From NCBI GenBank assembly GCA_002372505.1, contig DFGY01000106.1, positions 1 through 14,084 of the forward strand: a DNA stretch of 14,084 nucleotides. Reading direction: 5' to 3'. The translations under genes were made by a program, and so were the position numbers. Source of the DNA: Firmicutes bacterium UBA3738. Lineage in GTDB: Bacteria > Bacillota > Clostridia > Peptostreptococcales > Anaerovoracaceae. The notes beneath the pieces were generated by a model. That model was not told where the DNA came from, did not search any database, and worked only from the letters and a program-made list of their open reading frames with translations. This document shows positions 6,696 through 13,977 of the stretch, piece by piece; positions within the stretch are counted from its first letter, which is position 1; every line of letters begins with the position of its first letter.

Positions 6696-7457
6696 ATGGC
6701 AAAGGATTCAGAAAGATATATTCTCAGCTCCGTAGACAGCTCACTTAGCGTCCTCAATTTGTTTTTTGACCACGAGACTCTTAACACTACGGAGATTGCG
6801 AATCTGCTGGGGACAAACCGCAGCTCCATATTCCGCGTCATAGCCACTCTGGAAAACCGCGGCTACCTGACAAAGGACGAGCATTCCTACTACCGCCTGG
6901 GTCTTAAAATGTTTACCCTGGGCCAGCTGGCTCAGAGCCGCATGGAGCTTAACAGACTCATGCACCCTTATCTTGAAAGGCTGGCGGAGGAAACGGGAGA
7001 GACTTCCCACCTCATCATTCTGGAAGGTCGCCAGGCAATTTTTACGGACAAGGTCCCCGGGAGCTACGCCCTTAAAATGGATACGCCTCTTGGCACAGCC
7101 TACCCTGCTCACATTACAGGAGGGGGCAAGGCCATTCTCGCTTTTAAAGATACCGGCTTTCTGGAAGATTACTATAGCAATGGAGACTTTAAAAAATACA
7201 CAGATAAGTCCGTCTCCTCGGCATCTGCACTGAAAAAACTCATTGCCCATGTGCGTAAGAACGGATACGCAATAGACGATGAAGAAGCGGAAATCGGACT
7301 CACCTGCATAGCTGTGCCGATTCTTGATGAAAGAAAGGAACCTATCGCCGCAATCAGCATTTCCGGCCCCACCAGCAGGATAATGGATGCGAAAGATACA
7401 ATCATTTCATCCCTCAAGAAGGTCACAGAAGAAATATTTGTTTTATTACAGGACTAA
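6696..7457 (+). CDS. IclR family transcriptional regulator
   Basis: The 253-residue DNA-binding regulator has an N-terminal winged helix-turn-helix (about 12-67, with TTEIANLLGTNRSSIFRVIA containing the recognition helix) and a C-terminal IclR effector domain (about 80-250). PLGTAYPAHITGGGKAILAF (131-150) and GLTCIAVPILD (201-211) are family hallmarks. The start is set at 6696, where GGGAGAG lies 5 nt upstream and the protein begins just before the helix-turn-helix; the upstream in-frame ATG at 6591 lies within the promoter spacer. It is divergent from the oxidoreductase remnant and CoA-transferase, which suggests it once controlled that catabolic operon. It is also the first gene of a likely four-gene operon with the partner-switching genes. 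Effector unknown; an organic or amino-acid-derived acid is a guess from context. Confidence 0.92.
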   Translation: MAKDSERYILSSVDSSLSVLNLFFDHETLNTTEIANLLGTNRSSIFRVIATLENRGYLTKDEHSYYRLGLKMFTLGQLAQSRMELNRLMHPYLERLAEETGETSHLIILEGRQAIFTDKVPGSYALKMDTPLGTAYPAHITGGGKAILAFKDTGFLEDYYSNGDFKKYTDKSVSSASALKKLIAHVRKNGYAIDDEEAEIGLTCIAVPILDERKEPIAAISISGPTSRIMDAKDTIISSLKKVTEEIFVLLQD

Positions 7458-7506
7458 AAGTGCTAAAATCATATTGTTATATACCTACATTATCACAGGA
7501 GGAATT

Positions 7507-7803
7507 ATGAACATCGATAAACTTGTTGAAGATAAGAAAATGACTCTCAAGCTTTCCGGAAGATTGGACACAACAACATCACCGGATCTTGACGCCACAA
7601 TTAACGAGCAGGTGGATTCCATCGATGAACTGCTTCTGGATTTTTCAGAGTTGGAATACATCTCTTCCGCCGGACTCAGAGTACTGCTCTCCGCCCAGAA
7701 GAAGATGGGCAAGAAAGGCGGAATGACTCTCACGGGTGTGCATGATACCGTAATGGAAGTTTTCGAAGTCACAGGCTTTGCCGACATTCTTACAATTGAG
7801 TAG
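7507..7803 (+). CDS. STAS-domain anti-sigma factor antagonist-like protein (SpoIIAA/RsbV type)
   Basis: The 98-residue protein is a stand-alone STAS domain: a beta strand with LKLSGRLDTTTSP (14-26), then LLLDFSELEYISSAGLRVLL (42-61) and a closing VFEVTGFADILTI. The adjacent serines S53-S54 occupy the position phosphorylated in SpoIIAA and RsbV. In partner switching the dephosphorylated form binds a serine kinase of the RsbW type and frees that kinase's client. The start has AGGAGGA about 5 nt upstream. It lies 49 nt after the IclR gene and 34 nt before the phosphatase/kinase fusion, which carries both enzyme activities expected to act on it. Confidence 0.93.
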   Translation: MNIDKLVEDKKMTLKLSGRLDTTTSPDLDATINEQVDSIDELLLDFSELEYISSAGLRVLLSAQKKMGKKGGMTLTGVHDTVMEVFEVTGFADILTIE

Positions 7804-7837
7804 TCTTTTAGGTAATCTTTGATTAAGAGGAGAGGCC

Positions 7838-10003
7838 ATGCCAAAGAAGTCCGTCCAGGAGATGACCGGGCTTGAACGCGTACGTCATTCTCTTGGTGCA
7901 AGAATGTTTAATGTCACACTTCTCCTCGCCGTAGTACTCAGTTTGGCAGCCATTGCCTTCGGTTTTTATTTGTATTCCGAAGCAATTACCAAGCAGGTTT
8001 ACAGCGAGGCGCTTAACGTTGCAAGAACCGCATCTTTTTTGGCCAAAGAAAATAATATGCTACCTAAAGCTCATGAGCTTACGGATATATATGACCAGGC
8101 CAAAGAAGATAATCTACTAGACGAAAGCCCTGAATATTACAAACGTTTCGATGCCGCTCAAGATACAGAGTACGCCGTTCTGCGAAAGAATCTTGACAAG
8201 CTAAGGACCGAAAGCGGTGCAGACTCCATATACCTTGCACTCATAGACTTTGATAAACAAAAGCTTATTTACCTCATTGACGGCGACTACACCAAGACCT
8301 ACTGCCGCCCGGGGAAAACGGAACCCTATACAGCGGAAGATCTTGATATCCTTCTGGATGGAAAGGACCCCAGCGCCTTTGATACAGTAATAGGCAACAC
8401 AACGAAATATCGCGCTGTAATCAGCCGCACCAATGAATTCGGTTACATTTGCACCGCTGCCAGTCACCTGGATAAAAGGGATGGTTATCAGCTGGTTGCC
8501 ATGGCCGACCTGGACATGAATAAGGTGGTAAGCGGCAGCAAGAAGTTTCTGATACAGTATGTATTAATTCTCTTTGCAGCCACCATTATAATCGCCATCA
8601 TATTCAACTATTACACGAGACGAAAAATCGTTTCACCTTTGTCCGAGCTTACAAATGCGGCTTACGCATACAGCCAGGATAAAGACAATAATGCAGTAAC
8701 AGGAAAGCACTTTGACCAACTGAATATCCACACAGGGGATGAAATCGAAAACCTGGCCCTGACTCTTAAAACCATGGAGGAGGACCTTACCGACTACGTG
8801 GCAAACCTCAGGGAGATTACAGCAGAGAAGGAGAGAATCGGCACAGAGCTAAGCGTAGCCAGCAGAATACAGGAAGGCATGGTGCCTCATACATTCCCGT
8901 CCTTCCCGGACCGCAGGGAGTTTGATCTCCATGCCTCCATGGATACGGCAAAGCAGGTAGGCGGCGATTTCTACGACTACTTCTTTATAGACGACGATCA
9001 CCTGGCTCTTGTAATAGCTGATGTCTCCGGCAAAGGCATACCTGCCGCCCTGTTCATGATGGCATCAAAAATCCTCATAGACAGCCAGACTATGCTGGAA
9101 AAAACATCTCCGGCTCAGGTTCTTGAAAATGTCAACAACCTGATTTGTAAAGATAACCCTGCCGAAATGTTTGTAACCGTATGGATGGGAATCCTGCACA
9201 TTCCCACAGGTAAAATTGTTGCCACCAACGCCGGTCACGAATATCCGGCAATCGGACGGAAAGGAACCTTTGACCTGCTGAAGGACAAGCACGGATTTGT
9301 AATAGGCGGCATGGAGGGAATGAAGTATAAGGATTATGAAATCCAGCTTAATCCCGGCGACACGCTGTTCCTGTACACCGACGGCGTTCCCGAAGCCACC
9401 GATGCAGACAATAATCTCTTTGGCACAGAGCGCATGCTGGATGCACTGAACAAAGATGCTGCCAGCATGGAAGCGCTCCTTGGAAATGTACACGATGATA
9501 TAGACGCGTTTGTAGATAACGCATCGCAATTTGACGATATAACCATGCTGGGTCTGAAGTATTGCGGCCCCGGAAAAGAGGAGGAAATTAAGAATATGGC
9601 CGAATTATCTATTGAGGCAACAACTGAAAACCTACCCATTGTTGAGGAATTTGTTGAAGAAAATCTAATGAGCATGGGCTGCTCTATAAAGACCATTACA
9701 CAAGTTGGTGTGGCCGTGGAGGAAATCTTCGTGAATATTGCTCACTACGCCTATGCTCCGGAAACAGGCATGGCTAAAATCAGCATGGTGACCGATGACG
9801 CAGCCCACAAGGTTCAGATAACCTTTGAGGACAAAGGCATTCCTTACAATCCTCTGGAAAAGGAAGATCCGGACACTACCCTTTCCGCTGAAGAACGTCA
9901 AATTGGCGGCCTGGGAATTTACATGACAAAGACCCTGATGGATGAGGTACTCTACGAATACAGCGATGACAGCAATAAGCTGACACTGATTAAGGAGTTT
10001 TAA
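7838..10003 (+). CDS. Membrane SpoIIE/PP2C phosphatase with HAMP region fused to an RsbW-like ATPase domain
   Basis: The 721-residue protein appears to combine both partner-switching enzymes. Segments in order: membrane helix (about 24-45), extracellular sensor region (about 50-235), second membrane helix (about 237-257), HAMP-like linker and coiled coil (about 260-340), PP2C-type SpoIIE phosphatase (about 345-575) and a GHKL ATPase/serine-kinase domain (about 588-721). Phosphatase metal-site motifs are present: GGDFYD (375-380), DVSGKG (395-400), LYTDGVPEATD (512-522) and FDDITM (565-570). The ATPase has the N box with E628 and N633 (VEEIFVNIAHYAY), DKGIPYNP (665-672) and GGLGIYMTK (690-698). 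AGAGGAGAGG precedes the ATG. The neighbouring STAS protein is the likely substrate. The sensor region could be a dCache-like or other extracellular fold; its ligand is unknown. Confidence 0.93.
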   Translation: MPKKSVQEMTGLERVRHSLGARMFNVTLLLAVVLSLAAIAFGFYLYSEAITKQVYSEALNVARTASFLAKENNMLPKAHELTDIYDQAKEDNLLDESPEYYKRFDAAQDTEYAVLRKNLDKLRTESGADSIYLALIDFDKQKLIYLIDGDYTKTYCRPGKTEPYTAEDLDILLDGKDPSAFDTVIGNTTKYRAVISRTNEFGYICTAASHLDKRDGYQLVAMADLDMNKVVSGSKKFLIQYVLILFAATIIIAIIFNYYTRRKIVSPLSELTNAAYAYSQDKDNNAVTGKHFDQLNIHTGDEIENLALTLKTMEEDLTDYVANLREITAEKERIGTELSVASRIQEGMVPHTFPSFPDRREFDLHASMDTAKQVGGDFYDYFFIDDDHLALVIADVSGKGIPAALFMMASKILIDSQTMLEKTSPAQVLENVNNLICKDNPAEMFVTVWMGILHIPTGKIVATNAGHEYPAIGRKGTFDLLKDKHGFVIGGMEGMKYKDYEIQLNPGDTLFLYTDGVPEATDADNNLFGTERMLDALNKDAASMEALLGNVHDDIDAFVDNASQFDDITMLGLKYCGPGKEEEIKNMAELSIEATTENLPIVEEFVEENLMSMGCSIKTITQVGVAVEEIFVNIAHYAYAPETGMAKISMVTDDAAHKVQITFEDKGIPYNPLEKEDPDTTLSAEERQIGGLGIYMTKTLMDEVLYEYSDDSNKLTLIKEF

Positions 10004-10008
10004 TCACA

Positions 10009-11292
10009 ATGAAATACAAACTATTCACTGAAAAACGGACTGTATACGAAACAACTCTTGACAATCCGCACACCTTCAGAGTGACCATCAAAATGAAGGA
10101 TATGGTAGATAATTTTTCTCTCATGGAGGCTACGAAGCTCACCATGAAACGCTACCCTTATTTCGCAGTGCAGATTGAGCAGGATGAAGATGATATTTAC
10201 TTTGCAGACAATCCCAGACCCATGCTCGTGCTAAACCAGGACAGCCCGGTAACCCTTGGCAGCGACGAGGTTAACGGACATCTCTTAAGCATTTCCTGGT
10301 GGAAAAATAAAATTCACATTGACGTATATCACGCCCTCACCGACGGTGGCGGCATCTATCCTTTGATAAAGACCCTGCTCTACTATTATTGTTCGGATTA
10401 CTATGACCTGGAGCTTTCCTCCGAAGGCATACGTCTTTCCGACGATCCTGTAGATCCTCTTGAGTGGGAAGACCCGGCCAAGAAGCCTCTGGAAGAGGAG
10501 CCCTTCGCTCCTGTGCCAAAGTGGACAAAGCCCGGCTTTCAGCTTAAAGACGGAGGGTTGGCCAAATTAACAGATGAGTGCATCGTGTACAACATAAGGA
10601 TTCACGAAAAGGAATTCATGCGCTTTAACTTGTCCAACGACGGCAGCCCGGGTACTATTATCGCCCTGTTCTTAGCCAGGGCAATTGAAAAGATTCATCC
10701 CGTCAAGCCGGACCCCATTGTAATCGCCATGTGCGTCAACCAGCGGAAGGCACTTGGTGCTCCTCTGGCTCATCACAGTCTGGTTGGAGATGTAAGGCTC
10801 GTATATAACGACCGCATGAAGGGGCTGGAATTTATGGATCAGGCAACAAGCTTCCGTGGAATGGTGGCTCTTCAGTCCGATCCGGATATAGTCCTGGAAG
10901 AAATAAAAGAATATCAGGAAATCATAGCTGACCTTGATGCCCTGCCGGACAAAGTCGCAAGGCACAAGTACTGCGTGGATAGAATGAACCAGCTCACATC
11001 CTACTTTACTGCCACTATCAGTTACGTAGGAAAGACGGACATGGGAGATGCGGAGCATTACATTCAGGAATTCCACGTCCTGCCTTCGACGGCTCTTCCC
11101 TCATCGGCCACGCCACTGACGCTGGAGCTCTCCGCCATGAACGGCAGCTTCTACGTGAACTTCATGCAGTATTTTGAAGATGACAGCTACCTGAAAGCCT
11201 TCATAGAAGAACTTAGAATCAACAATATAGATTACGATGTACTCTATCAGGAAGAGACTAAGTATCCTCAGTTGATCGATCTTTGGAAATAG
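10009..11292 (+). CDS. Condensation/CAT-superfamily acyltransferase-like protein
   Basis: The 427-residue protein has YHALTDGGG with H108 and D112, a form of the HxxxDG active-site motif shared by chloramphenicol acetyltransferase, NRPS condensation and alcohol acetyltransferase (PapA/Atf-like) families. Before it lies the typical N-terminal subdomain with MKRYPYFAVQIEQ (47-59). There is no carrier-protein or adenylation domain, so it acts alone. No signal peptide or clear membrane segment is seen. The ATG follows the phosphatase/kinase stop by 5 nt, with AAGGAG in the end of that gene, so the two are translationally coupled. Acceptor and acyl donor are unknown. Being coupled to a signalling protein is unusual and may mean its product or activity is part of the stress or envelope response. 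Its stop codon abuts that of the convergent ABC ATPase gene with no gap. Confidence 0.7.
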   Translation: MKYKLFTEKRTVYETTLDNPHTFRVTIKMKDMVDNFSLMEATKLTMKRYPYFAVQIEQDEDDIYFADNPRPMLVLNQDSPVTLGSDEVNGHLLSISWWKNKIHIDVYHALTDGGGIYPLIKTLLYYYCSDYYDLELSSEGIRLSDDPVDPLEWEDPAKKPLEEEPFAPVPKWTKPGFQLKDGGLAKLTDECIVYNIRIHEKEFMRFNLSNDGSPGTIIALFLARAIEKIHPVKPDPIVIAMCVNQRKALGAPLAHHSLVGDVRLVYNDRMKGLEFMDQATSFRGMVALQSDPDIVLEEIKEYQEIIADLDALPDKVARHKYCVDRMNQLTSYFTATISYVGKTDMGDAEHYIQEFHVLPSTALPSSATPLTLELSAMNGSFYVNFMQYFEDDSYLKAFIEELRINNIDYDVLYQEETKYPQLIDLWK

Positions 11293-12078
11293 CTATACAG
11301 TAATCATCGATTGAAGGAATTCCTGTAATCTTTCGCTCTTTGGATTCTCGAAGATCTGTTCCGGTGGTCCTTCTTCCACGATGCGACCGTCGTCCATAAA
11401 TATGATTTTGTCAGCCACTTCTCTGGCGAAGGCCATTTCGTGAGTTACGATAATCATGGTGTTGTCCCGCTCGCTAAGTTCTTTTATTACCCTAAGTACT
11501 TCTCCCGTAAGCTCCGGGTCCAGAGCCGATGTGGGCTCGTCGAAGCAGAGTATATCCGGGCTCATGGCCAAGGCTCTTGCTATTGCCACTCTCTGGCACT
11601 GTCCGCCGGAGAGCTGGTGTGGGTAATTATCCATTCTGTCCTCAAGACCCATCTGAGTCAGAAGTTCTTTAGCCTGCTTTTCTATTGCGGCTTCGATTTC
11701 TTTTTTATTCTTGCCGTAATCCGGTTTGGACTTGGCCTCGAGCTGGCGGGCCAGCATTACATTTCCCAGAGCCGTGTACTGTGGGAACAAATTGAAGGAC
11801 TGGAATACCAGGCCGAAGTGGAGACGATTCTCCCTTATCTGGGCTTCGCTCAGTGTTTTATTCTCCAGACCGTCGAAGATTTTCTTGTCGTGTATCCACA
11901 TTTCTCCTTCTTCCGGTGTCTCCAGGAAATTGAGACATCTGAGGAGGGTGGTCTTGCCGCCGCCGGATGAACCGATGATTGCCAGGACCTGATTTTCCTC
12001 CAATACAAAACTAATGTCCTTAAGAACAAGGGTGTCGTCGAATGTTTTGTTGATTCCTTTGACTTCCAATATCGCCAT
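11293..12078 (-). CDS. Polar amino acid ABC transporter, ATP-binding protein
   Basis: The 261-residue cytoplasmic ATPase powers the importer encoded upstream. It has Walker A GSSGGGKT (37-44), Q loop FQSFNLFP (92-99), signature LSGGQCQR (156-163), Walker B ILCFDEPTSALDP (176-188, with D180 and catalytic E181) and the H loop H213. The overall pattern is that of the GlnQ/HisP class. The Walker A uses GSSGGGKT instead of the commoner GPSGSGKS but keeps the essential lysine and threonine. AGAGGAAA lies upstream of the ATG, 36 nt after the permease gene. It is the last gene of the operon. Confidence 0.95.
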   Translation of the reverse strand: MAILEVKGINKTFDDTLVLKDISFVLEENQVLAIIGSSGGGKTTLLRCLNFLETPEEGEMWIHDKKIFDGLENKTLSEAQIRENRLHFGLVFQSFNLFPQYTALGNVMLARQLEAKSKPDYGKNKKEIEAAIEKQAKELLTQMGLEDRMDNYPHQLSGGQCQRVAIARALAMSPDILCFDEPTSALDPELTGEVLRVIKELSERDNTMIIVTHEMAFAREVADKIIFMDDGRIVEEGPPEQIFENPKSERLQEFLQSMITV

Positions 12079-12114
12079 TGTGTTTCCTCTTGTAATAATT
12101 CTATTGCTTTTGCA

Positions 12115-12801
12115 CTACTGGAAGAACTCTAATTTCTCTTCCAGCTTGCGGAGAAGAACGGTGAGTATTCCGTTAAATATAAGATAATAAATTGCTGTAA
12201 AGAACAGGGGCCAGATCGCTCCGGATATTCCCTGAGAACCCTTCATGAAGGCCTGCCCTGCCCAGATGATTTCCTGCATTGCGATGATTCTGGCAAGGGA
12301 TGTGTCCTTGACCAGGGTTAGGATTTCGTTGGACATAGGAGGCACGATTCTCTTTATCATCTGAAGAAGTGTGACGTTAAAGAATATCTGCCTTCTGGTC
12401 ATTCCCAGTACCATGCCGGCTTCTTCCTGCCCCACGGGCACGCTCTGGATGCCGCCTCTGTATATTTCCGCAAAGTAGCATGCGTAGTTAACTATGAACG
12501 CTACGCAGGCCGCAATAAAACGCCCGGTCTCGCCGCCGCCCCACACGTTGTTTGCCAGCACGAGTCCCGGGAAGAAGTATATGATCAGAAGCTGAATCAT
12601 AAGAGGTGTGCCGCGGATTATCCATATGAGTCCGCGGCAGAGCACCTTTAATATTTTTACTTTTGACATGGCTCCGAAGGCGATTATCAGTCCCAGGGGC
12701 ACTGCGCCGAGGAGCGTTACTACGAACAGTTTCAGGGTCTGAAGGAATCCTACGTTCAGAGCACCGATGACTGTAGGCAGTTGTTCCATAAATGTCTGCA
12801 T
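12115..12801 (-). CDS. Polar amino acid ABC transporter, permease
   Basis: The 228-residue integral membrane protein belongs to the HisM/GlnP family. It has about five membrane segments, IWIIRGTPLMIQLL (59-72) with the RGTP motif of this family, and the cytoplasmic EAA loop around 125-135 (QEEAGMVLGMTRRQIF) that contacts the ATPase. The substrate-binding lipoprotein is encoded 37 nt upstream and the ATPase 36 nt downstream. No strong ribosome binding site precedes the ATG at 12801. A second ATG at residue 5 has none either, so the exact start is uncertain by four residues. Confidence 0.94.
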   Translation of the reverse strand: MQTFMEQLPTVIGALNVGFLQTLKLFVVTLLGAVPLGLIIAFGAMSKVKILKVLCRGLIWIIRGTPLMIQLLIIYFFPGLVLANNVWGGGETGRFIAACVAFIVNYACYFAEIYRGGIQSVPVGQEEAGMVLGMTRRQIFFNVTLLQMIKRIVPPMSNEILTLVKDTSLARIIAMQEIIWAGQAFMKGSQGISGAIWPLFFTAIYYLIFNGILTVLLRKLEEKLEFFQ

Positions 12802-12838
12802 CTAGTCAGTCCGTTTCTTTATTTGTCTCCGTTAAGAA

Positions 12839-13672
12839 TTATTCTTCGATAAGAGCGGCTTCAACCTTGTACTTTTCAGCCAGCTTCTTGAGTGTTCCGT
12901 CTTCTGCACACTTGTCAAAGAAGTCGTCCAGCATGGCTGTAAGGTCTGAGCCCTTACGGAATCCAACGCCGTATTCTTCTTCGTTAAGTCCTACTGTGTA
13001 AGCCAGGTCTTCATAGTCTGTGCCTTCGCCTACCATAGCTGCTGCCATGAGGGAGTCGATGATAGCGCCATCGGATGTGTCTGCTTTAACTTCCATGAGG
13101 GCTGTAGCCTGGTCTTTAACTTCGTTTGTCTTAAGCTCCTTTTCCTTTGCAACTTCAGCACCGGCACTGCCAGCCTCTACTGCGAAGGTCAGTTCTTTGA
13201 TGCTTTCTTCGTCCTTGTATTTTTCTGCGTCAGCCTTGGGAACTACTACTATCTGTGCGTTGTTCAGGTATGGTTCTGTGCAGGACATTGCTTCCTTAAC
13301 TTCGTCTGTAAGGGTCATGCCGTTCCATACGCAGTCGATGGATTTGCCGTCAAGCTCGAGAATCTTGTTGTCCCAGTCGATTTCCTGGAATTCAACTTCT
13401 ACTCCCAGCTCCTTTGCGAAGAGGGTAGCCAGCTCTGCGTCAAATCCTGTCCACTCGCCTTTGTCATCTTTGTAATCCATCGGTGCAAAGTCGGTGATAC
13501 CTACAACGAGTTTGCCGTTATCTTTAACGTATGCAGCGTCGGACTCTGCTGCTGCGCTGCTGCTTGCAGCTTCGCTTCCTTCGCTATCGCCGCTGCCGCC
13601 GCAGCCTGTCAGCGCAAATGCACCTACTACCAGAGTCATTACTGCAAATAATGCTATTATTTTCTTTTTCAT
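12839..13672 (-). CDS. Polar amino acid ABC transporter, substrate-binding lipoprotein
   Basis: The 277-residue protein is a cluster-3 solute-binding protein anchored outside the membrane. A lipoprotein signal peptide (MKKKIIALFAVMTLVVG...) ends in the lipobox ALTGC, with lipidated C24, followed by a Ser/Ala-rich linker. The binding domain starts KLVVGITDFAPMDYKDDKG and includes GFDAELATLFAKELG and the hinge region with WNGMTLTDE. The C-terminus ends LKKLAEKYKVEAALIEE. AAGGAG lies 9 nt before the ATG. As first gene it follows a promoter and a leader hairpin. The ligand is a polar or acidic amino acid by family; which one cannot be read from the sequence. Confidence 0.94.
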   Translation of the reverse strand: MKKKIIALFAVMTLVVGAFALTGCGGSGDSEGSEAASSSAAAESDAAYVKDNGKLVVGITDFAPMDYKDDKGEWTGFDAELATLFAKELGVEVEFQEIDWDNKILELDGKSIDCVWNGMTLTDEVKEAMSCTEPYLNNAQIVVVPKADAEKYKDEESIKELTFAVEAGSAGAEVAKEKELKTNEVKDQATALMEVKADTSDGAIIDSLMAAAMVGEGTDYEDLAYTVGLNEEEYGVGFRKGSDLTAMLDDFFDKCAEDGTLKKLAEKYKVEAALIEE

Positions 13673-13764
13673 CTGTAAGTCTCCTTCCGGCCGGCTCCCC
13701 GCCGCGCCTTTCCTTTGTGAAATGAGTTTGCGAATTAAGTAATCCTCGTCGCCAGCGCCCTCCT

Positions 13765-13786
13765 GCGCTTTATCACATTAAAGCGC
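13765..13786 (-). promoter_or_regulatory. Perfect 8-bp stem-loop in the leader of the ABC transporter operon
   Basis: GCGCTTTA and TAAAGCGC are separated by 6 nt and lie about 10-30 nt downstream of the predicted transcription start. There is no T-run after it on the minus strand, so it is not a simple terminator. It could be an operator for a dimeric repressor or an mRNA 5'-end stabiliser. Confidence 0.5.
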
Positions 13787-13801
13787 TACACGAACAAAGA
13801 T

Positions 13802-13830
13802 ATGATAACATTATGGATATGCACTGTCAA
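13802..13830 (-). promoter_or_regulatory. Promoter of the ABC transporter operon
   Basis: On the minus strand TTGACA (13830-13825) and TATCAT (13807-13802) are separated by 17 nt; transcription should start near 13795, giving a leader of roughly 120 nt. The -35 box directly abuts repeat copy 4 (13831-13865) with no base between them. Confidence 0.72.
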
Positions 13831-13865
13831 GAAGCGTTTCACGGGGACAGGCTTTTTGTTTCACC
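13831..13865 (+). repeat. Dispersed repeat copy 4, upstream of the ABC operon promoter
   Basis: This 35-nt copy is identical to the one at 4699-4733. Relative to the promoter at 13802-13830 it lies directly upstream and in the same relative orientation as copy 2 relative to the thi promoter. The heptamer GTTTCAC occurs near both ends of the unit as a direct repeat. Confidence 0.93.
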
Positions 13866-13874
13866 AGAAAATGT

Positions 13875-13907
13875 AAGATGACAAGGGGACGGTTCTCTTG
13901 TCATCTT
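13875..13907 (+). repeat. REP-like hairpin element
   Basis: An 11-bp perfect inverted repeat (AAGATGACAAG and CTTGTCATCTT) flanks an 11-nt loop GGGACGGTTCT. Its core (GGGGACGGTT...TTGTCA) resembles that of the 35-nt repeat 10 nt away (GGGGACAGG...TTGTTTCA). A T5 run follows on the plus strand, so it could also act as a terminator there, although no plus-strand gene ends nearby. The partial motif GCGTTTCAC recurs at 13914-13922. Confidence 0.8.
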
Positions 13908-13927
13908 TTTGTGGCGTTTCACTTGGG

Positions 13928-13977
13928 TTGTGCGACCATTGTGGTGAGCGCCTTGTGCGACGATTGGGATGTACGCC
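13928..13977 (+). repeat. Imperfect 25-bp tandem duplication at the window end
   Basis: Two adjacent 25-mers, each beginning TTGTGCGAC and ending CGCC (13928-13952 and 13953-13977), are identical at 20 of 25 positions. The rest of 13923-14084 shows no convincing gene. An open plus-strand frame runs through the repeat and off the window end without a clear start. Confidence 0.6.

Noticed and set aside
13831..13865. Terminal GTTTCAC heptamers as a target-site duplication
   Set aside because: The heptamers are inside the identical unit in copies 2, 3 and 4 at different genomic sites, so they belong to the element and are not made anew from each target.
13875..13910. Ordinary rho-independent terminator
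   Set aside because: The stem and T-run fit in form, but no plus-strand gene ends upstream, the 11-nt loop is large, and the core matches the adjacent repeat family, so a REP-like element is preferred.
13831..13922. CRISPR array
   Set aside because: The repeats are of different types, not evenly spaced and not separated by unique spacers; other copies are dispersed over kilobases.
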